DNA of 64,000 nucleotides from Filosporella fistucella (Eukaryota; Ascomycota; Leotiomycetes; Helotiales), in assembly GCA_030077755.1 (NCBI GenBank), contig JAQJZZ010000008.1, positions 4,216,001 to 4,280,000 on the forward strand. Reading direction: 5' to 3'. Shown here piece after piece: positions 57,787 through 64,000 of this stretch. A program made the translations under genes and the position numbers. The stretch's first letter is position 1, and each line of letters starts with the position of its first letter. A model generated the notes under the pieces. The model made no database searches and was not told the origin of the DNA. It worked only from the letters and a program-made list of their open reading frames with translations.

Positions 57787-58435
57787 CTCCGGCCATATCT
57801 GCGAGACCTACGAGAATACAAAGAGTAAGTGGGGACGAACGCGGGGTAGCGCGTTGAGAGAATGCAGAATGTTAGGATGATTTGAATTGATGATGTTGTT
57901 TCCCTCCTAAGATATTCAGGTCAGGTTCCTGCTCTGGGCTCAGACCGGGGGTACCTCGGCACTCAACCCTGCTGCATTTTCAGCTGGCGGGCCGAACGCA
58001 GCTTTGAACCCGAAGTTATGCCTGCAGCTACTCTGTAATTGAAATTGGACAGACTTTTTGTCTTCAGTAGGAAGCCGTAGCCACCTCCTGCTGCAGAAGG
58101 TCTTTCTAAGACAACCAACGAGTCATGTCCTTCGAATCCGAGGGTTACCCACACCCCAGTAAGGCAGAGCATGAAGTTTTGACTTTCCATCCCCATGTTT
58201 CCTCCCCGCAATTGCAATGCATGTTGCAACTGAGAACTCCGCCTCCACATCACCACGATTGGTGCGTGCCAGTGTGTCGGGCTCTGGCCTTGTGTCCCCC
58301 GGAAATGAAGAAAAGACTATTATATAAATGACCAGCATTGCCATATAAATTTTGCTCAGTTCAATTACGATCTTCTCTCACCTTTCCTTCATCCTTTTTC
58401 CTAGACACCGACTTTCTCTCTCGAACGGCAGCATC
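57787..58435. promoter_or_regulatory. Divergent promoter of the regulator and the sugar transporter
   Basis: 649 bp between start codons. TATATAAA at 58321-58328 lies 115 bp upstream of the transporter start, with a second ATATAAAT near 58345. GTCCCCCGGAAATG and several CCCC/GGGG stretches could hold CreA- or Zn2Cys6-type sites. Confidence 0.5.
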
Positions 58436-60449
58436 ATGGAGACTGGAATCAAGGATAAAGGCGAACCAGTTTATTTGGAGCACGTCAACGAGCATGCTGC
58501 TCATCTTGCAAATCAAGACGACCATGACATCACAGCTATACAAGCTGCGAGGAAGAACCCTAAGACAGTCCTTTGGTGTGTATACGCCATCTGGCTTCTG
58601 GTACTGAACAGCTTCGAAAATCAAGCTGGTGGAAGTGCTCTTGGTATACCACAATTTAGGTATGCCCTCCAGAAATTATCATATGCTTCTAAATTCAATA
58701 TTGACATTCTCATCACAGGAAAGACTTCGGGTACGCATTTGGCGGCGACTACGTACTGCCGGCAGACTGGCAAGGAGCTTTCAGCGGTGGACCTGTGGCC
58801 TCGTAAGTCTCATACTTATCGATTCGAGGGACTCTTACTCACTGTCCCAAGTGCTGTCATTGGTTCCATAGCAGCAGGTTGGATTGCAGACAAAATTGGA
58901 CGGAAGCTGACCTTCGCCATCTGTTTTCTCTTCTCTATTGCCGGTATTACACTTGAAGTTGTCGCAACATCTTCTCCTATATTCTTTACTGGCAAGTTGG
59001 TCAATGGCTTTGCGATCGGTGGCTTCATTTCGATAGCCTTCACATATGTTGGAGAAATTGCCCCAACTGCACTCAGAGGAATTCTCTCCAGCGCCGCCGC
59101 TATCGCTTTCACATTCGGCCCGTTCTTGGTTGCGCTGATCCAGAAAGGAGAAGGTGCTAGGACAGATCGTTGGGCGTACAGATCTATTTTTGTAGCACAA
59201 TATGGCGTCCTAGCAATTGGAATTGCAGGGTGGTTTTTCATGCCTGAGTATGACCTAAGTTCGTTTCCAACCGAATCTAGCTGATAGTATCTAGGTCACC
59301 TTGGTGGCTTTTGAGTAAGGGAAAGGAAGCGAAAGCAGCAAACGCTCTCCGGAGTCTAGGTTATAGTCCAGACGATGTCGAGAAAAGGATGGCGGCTATC
59401 ACTCTCACACTTGAGGAGGTTCGTCGGGAGACTGAAGGAGCCAGCTTTCTGGAGTGTTTCAGGAAATCGAATCTTCGTCGAACTATGATATCCATTGCCC
59501 CGCTATCCATCCAAGCCTTGTCCGGAGTCTGTGAGTCATATCTAGCGCTTTTATACGATAGTCCACTGATTCTGCAAAGTCTTTGTGGGCGGCTATAGTA
59601 CCTACTACTATCAAAGTGTCTACTCTGCAGACATGAGCTTCGTTCTTCAGATAATCCAACAGGTTCTATCTCTGGTTGGAAATGTCTGCTCATGGTTTCT
59701 CATCGACCGTGTTGGAAGGCGTAACAGTCAATTCTACGGTCTTCTAATCCTTACCGTAGTCTTACTCGTCACCGCAGCTCTTGCCACTGTCGGGACACCT
59801 CCAGCAATCAAAGGTTAGTATATTGATAGGTTGCCTGGATTTGAATGGATGAGCTAACTTAAGTAGCTTCCTGTGCTCTGATTCTTCTCTACTGCTTCAT
59901 TTACAAGTATGCATTCCTCTCTCGTGATACAATGAATAACAATCTAACATACTTGACAGTGCTACCATTGGTGCAACGGCGTTCACCATCTTGACTGAGT
60001 CATCCACGTCTCGCCTTCGAGTTAAGACCATCGCTATCGGCAATGCATTGCAAAACGGCCTTTTCGTAAGTGTTAAAAATCTGTACAGAAAGATTTGCTC
60101 CAGACTGACTTGGTGTAGACTATGTGGTCATTCGTGTTCCCCTTCATCTTCAATCCTGATAAAGCTGCACTCGTAAGTTATTCTCTTCTCTTTGCAAGGA
60201 AGGTCACTAAAATAAATAAATGAACAGGGTGGAAAGAGCTGTTTTATCTTCGCTGGCTTAGCAATCTTTTGCTTGGTATATTTGTGGTTCTGCCAACCTG
60301 AGACTGCTGGACGAACGTATGAGGAACTTGATGAAATGTTCATCAAGGGTGTTCCAGCTAGAAAATTCAAGACCTATGTGACAGACTCGCAGCTGCGCGG
60401 ACAACAGGCAAAGGGGATTGAGCAGGAAAACCAGACTTCTGGAATGTAG
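58436..60449 (+). CDS. MFS sugar transporter (maltose/alpha-glucoside permease-like branch)
   Basis: Plasma-membrane sugar:proton symporter. Nine exons (58436-58659, 58719-58802, 58852-59247, 59295-59530, 59580-59813, 59867-59906, 59960-60065, 60119-60172, 60228-60449) give 531 residues, the usual size. The start METGIKDKGEPVYLEHVNEH is cytoplasmic. Sugar-porter signatures are GWIADKIGRKLTFAI, then MPESPWWLLSKGKEAKA, FLIDRVGRRNSQ and PETAGRTYEELDEMFIKGVP. Twelve hydrophobic segments can be traced through the spliced frame. The C-terminal VPARKFKTY is shared with fungal alpha-glucoside permease-like transporters, so the substrate may be a disaccharide or a pentose/polyol. The exon 4/5 join (GV-FFVGGYSTYYYQ) and the short exons 6 (40 nt) and 8 (54 nt) are supported by frame and motif continuity. 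Confidence 0.9.
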
Positions 60450-61013
60450 AAAAATAAATGATGTTACCCTCGTCGGGCAAAGCTGGGGGATATTATGAAT
60501 ATCATATTGAGAGAATCGATTTGTGGAGGCACCCCATAGTTTTATGCACCTCAAGAAGCGCTAATGAAAGATAATTTCGAGATCATCAAAATGTTCGTGT
60601 AAAATTGAAATGAGAGTGTGAGAGTGGTCAAATGATTATTCACCTCTACTATTAAAACGATGTTAAGTTCCAGAACGACCCCTTTTCAAGTCCCTCACAT
60701 CTCAATGCATCCAGATTAGACATATCTCATTCCACCAATACGGGTTTCAGATGCTTGTAATTCGGTCATACACCTTGAACCCTGTTTGACCCATAATACA
60801 CGTGACTGCTCATATAGTGGAGACCTGGGGAACTTTCGATCCCCGCTTTCCGAACTTCACTCACTCTACTTTTTGGTACTGAGTACACCAGACTCACTCA
60901 AAATGTCAAAATTCGCTCACAAACCATGCGAGACGCTTATTATAGGATGACCACACCATCTATGGCGATACAGCATAAATCCATTTCCTCCTCAACGTCT
61001 TCATATAGTTAGA
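60450..61013. promoter_or_regulatory. Promoter region of the Zn2Cys6 regulator
   Basis: 564 bp between the transporter stop and the regulator start, same strand. No ORF supported and no clear TATA box. Confidence 0.45.
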
Positions 61014-62997
61014 ATGTCACCGCCGGCAGCCCCTGCAAACACCCCTCGGGTGAGAACACGGAATGGCTGTTGGGTATGTAGGAAACGACGGAGGAAATGT
61101 AAGTCCGTCGAAGAGCCTTTAATATTTCTATCCTAACAATCAGAAGGCGATGAAAGAAAACCACGATGTCAGAATTGCATTGACAAGAATCGCGATTGCT
61201 CATATGAAGTACAATTAACATTCCTTGAGGCGAATATGCTTACCCTGGTGCCTGAGGATGTCGACGATTTGCAAAAGCGCTTACCTAAGAGGTACTCCAG
61301 CATTGAGGTATATAACATGTATAATTACTCGTTTGAATATAGCGCTAATATTGATGAGTTTGTCGATGGCTTGGAAGAATCTCAGGAGTCGTTAGAACTT
61401 GGGCTGGATGAGAGCGGACTGCAATTCGACCAACTAACAACATCTCAACATGGGGATCAGACAATTTCTCCGGCAGCAGCGGCTATCAACACAAGAAGAT
61501 TTCTTCAAAACTTGACAGAGCCACACTTACTTCTTGAGGGCGGTGGAGATGGTGGGGATGAGTTCGATGGTAGCTTCACGGCTCACGGCATTCAGAGCCC
61601 GACTTCAACTTCTCATGGGAACCCGATGCCAAATGCTATAGTTGGTGAAACTTTTACAAGTCCAACCAGGAGTTTGCACTCTGGCCGTGTTGATCCCTCC
61701 ATGATGATTTCATCTTGGCATCGCTCTCCCGATTCCGGACATACGCAGTCGAGCGTCCATTTTCAGCGCGACGATTCCGAAGATGACAGATCCCTATCTC
61801 AGAAGCTGATGAAAATATTCATTGACGATATACTACCATGGGTACATATGAATCCCTTGACCACCTTTTGGCTATATATTTGCTGACATCATTAAGCTAG
61901 ACATATGCAGTCCAGGGTCCCCACATAGTGCTTTTCTTCCTCTGATATTCACAAAGCACCGCCCTTTAAGACTTGCCACATTGGCACTCACTGCAAATCA
62001 ATCATCGAATGATAGCTTCTGCTCACATGCGAGGTTCACAGAAAGAGCGGTAGCTAGTCTTAATGCAGACCTGCAAAGTTATCATAAAGACACTAAAGAT
62101 GCCCGGAAACTTCTTGTGATATCACGGCTTGTTTCTAAATCATTAAACAGTTGGAAGTTTATATTGATAGACGAACCTGAAATTATAAATTCACCGAAAA
62201 CTTCTTGGGATGATAACGGACCATTGGATTGGGTTCTGATACGATTTAGTAAGTATGAACGGGTTGTATTCCATATATCGGCTCCCTTTCGCGTCTATTG
62301 AGCTAATTGAACACAAGCTATCTCCGTCTCACTCATATCGCAACTCCCTCCTATCATGAAACTCGAAGAATGGGCGCAGATTCAACCTCCGAGGGACTTA
62401 TCATCTCCTACTTCGATTCTCGAAAACTCCCTACTTCTCTGTGCGCACACGGCAAACTTTTGCTTCTCACAAAGCACTTCTGGGACATCGGCCACTGATA
62501 AGTGGTTGGGACTATACTCCCTTTACCAAGAAATGCAATCTTACCAAATTCCTGAGCTTATGCCACTACTTACTTCGGCCATTAATCAGATCACTCATTC
62601 TCCTCACGCCTCCACCATGTCCTCCGGCCCAGTTAACTTCTCATTCACTGTCCATACCACTCGCCATTCCTTCTATATTTCATTCCTCAGTCACCTCACG
62701 GCACTTTTGCTTCTCCAACGCCGGGCCCTTCACGTCTCACATCAGCTTCTTCGAAAATTAAAGACAGAAACCTGGCATGCACTACAAATATGTGCATTAT
62801 CATTGAGTAACAAATTAATCTGGTCGCATGATCCAGTTATTATTGCAGCACTTTTGTGGTGCGGACGAATGCTGAGTTATGGCAAACAACAAGATGAGTT
62901 AATCTCACATTTGAGGACTTTGAGAGAACTCACGGGTTGGAAATTTGAAGCTGAAATTGAAGCTCTAGAAAGGGAGATGCAGGAATGCCGTGATTAA
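61014..62997 (+). CDS. Zn2Cys6 transcription factor with Fungal_trans_2-type domain
   Basis: Nuclear regulator, probably a dimer binding CGG triplets. Exons are 61014-61098, 61147-61841, 61897-62248 and 62318-62997, giving 603 residues. The zinc cluster is rebuilt across intron 1: NGCWVCRKRRRKC|DERKPRC, then QNCIDKNRDC, a perfect C-x2-C-x6-C-x6-C-x2-C-x6-C near residues 19-46. It requires the AAG acceptor at 61144-61146, because the CAG three bases before would create a stop. An acidic Ser/Gly-rich linker follows (to about 250), then the regulator domain: KLMKIFIDDILPWLDICSPG, PLIFTKHRPLRLATLALTAN and AAL-LWCGRMLSYG near the end, finishing ELTGWKFEAEIEALEREMQE. It lies 3' of the sugar transporter, which makes it a candidate local activator. 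Confidence 0.88.
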
Positions 62998-63784
62998 TTG
63001 CGCACTTGAGTAAAGGACTCTGGTCCCACTATCGAAACTGCAGCTCCCATGTCTTTGTCTTTATGTCTCATATGCTGCTTGCAGCCGATACAATCGTATG
63101 CCGGATTGCCATTTTAGCAAGCAGGGAAGATCGGAAGTATTCAGAAGACAGTAAGTCTCTAGGGGTTCCACGTTTTAAACTATGAGCTAGGAGTCTAAAT
63201 TATATCAGGTAGTTCTTCATGCAGTTCCGTCCTCGAATCTCGACTCGGAGATGGTTCTAAGAAGACAAGTCAATCCGATAAAATGGAACAAGGGTGGCCA
63301 CAGGCTTTGTCTTTTGCTAACGCATGAAGCCACTCAACGTCGTCATTATGTTACAGCTAGTGCGCCACGGTAGACAAAGACCACCAAACACCCTAAATTG
63401 ATTTCGGAATCTCCAGCTCTTGAGATGCAAAATTATTAACTCCAAGGCATTTGACAATTGTAAAATGGGCAATGTCCTCACTGTGGTGATACAATAGAGC
63501 GCTTGCTATTGTCAGTCGAGAATATTGAGGTGGAAAGTTGCATGTGCCCGCACCAAGTCTTCGAGTCATGCGAATAGGTCCACGAATTCACTTTCAAAGT
63601 GAATCCTTCTACTCAATTGAATGCTAAAACCACAGCCTTGTGAATATTTTTCGACCTTCAACTTCAATCCTCGCTCATAAACTTTCATCCACCAAAATTT
63701 CCAACCACTCGACTCTTTCTTCTTTCTTCAACTGCAAACCATACCATAACCCTCTTCAACTTTAAAAGCACCTCCCATACAATC
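62998..63784. other. Intergenic region
   Basis: 787 bp without a supportable gene. The last 150 bp are CT/CAA-rich and look like the leader of the gene at the right edge. Confidence 0.5.
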
Positions 63785-64000
63785 ATGTCGCCCACCCGCA
63801 AGAGACGGGAAGAGAGTCCCATCGTCGACGAGCCTACATTCACGCCATGTAAGAGGAGCTGCACGCCAGAAAATAGAGAAACGAGCACAGAGTCCATATC
63901 GTCTCTCAATTACTACGTTGATGGTCCGAAGCTTGATGAGACACCTCGAAAGAGAAAACGAAACCCTGTTAAATGGCTCCCCACGACTGAAGATACAGGT
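63785..64000 (+). CDS. Start of an unidentified protein, cut by the right edge
   Basis: From ATG at 63785 the frame MSPTRKRREESPIVDEPTFT stays open to the edge (72 codons). It ends with a basic stretch (DETPRKRKRNPVKWLP) that could be a nuclear localisation signal. A GTAAGAG donor-like site at 63849 could end exon 1 there. The CT-rich leader supports a real start. I do not recognise the protein. Confidence 0.5.
   Translation, partial: MSPTRKRREESPIVDEPTFTPCKRSCTPENRETSTESISSLNYYVDGPKLDETPRKRKRNPVKWLPTTEDTG

Overview
The window looks like nuclear DNA from a filamentous ascomycete. Genes carry several short introns (mostly about 45-90 nt) with GTA[A/T]G donors and CTAAC/CTGAC-like branch sites. 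The gene families (Zn2Cys6 regulators, an SAT4/PTH11-type membrane protein, a germin-like spherulin, Mau2/Scc4, Pet127, PRISE reductases) are typical of Pezizomycotina. A placement in Leotiomycetes (Helotiales, Sclerotiniaceae-like) is my inference from the general look of the proteins and was not tested.

Left edge (1-1.7 kb): the 5' part of ELP2 (Elongator) and a complete URM1 (ubiquitin-like sulfur carrier) lie head to head. Both act on the wobble uridine (U34) of tRNA. Next comes a very gene-poor stretch (1.7-27.9 kb) whose only convincing gene is a four-finger C2H2 transcription factor of the Azf1 type at 6.3-8.6 kb. About 19 kb upstream of that factor and 4.6 kb downstream hold simple repeats, a degenerate minisatellite and CT-rich leader-like sequence, but no gene I can defend.

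From 27.9 to 44.4 kb gene density is normal: a secreted germin-like cupin, a GH18 chitinase ending in KDEL, RFC4 (clamp loader), a small Rcf2/Rcf3-like membrane protein with a 17-nt microexon, HIS3 and LOC1 (head to head), an alpha/beta hydrolase of the Eht1/Eeb1/ABHD family, MAU2/SCC4 (cohesin loader) and PET127 (mitochondrial RNA metabolism). Most of these are housekeeping genes, arranged largely as divergent pairs with short shared promoters.

From 45 to 63 kb the content turns accessory: a broken PRISE-type reductase (stop codon plus frameshift), a seven-helix SAT4/PTH11-like protein, a DUF1593/Sde182-like nucleoside-hydrolase-fold protein, an aldo-keto reductase of the xylose-reductase type head to head with an L-arabinitol/sorbitol-dehydrogenase-like enzyme, a fungal regulator without a zinc cluster, an MFS sugar transporter and a complete Zn2Cys6 regulator. 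The reductase, dehydrogenase, transporter and regulators together suggest a pentose/polyol uptake and catabolism cluster. This is the most promising candidate for a system not yet described. A truncated gene begins at the right edge. Exon boundaries were set by hand from splice sites, frame continuity and family similarity recalled from memory. Every complete spliced model given here is divisible by three.
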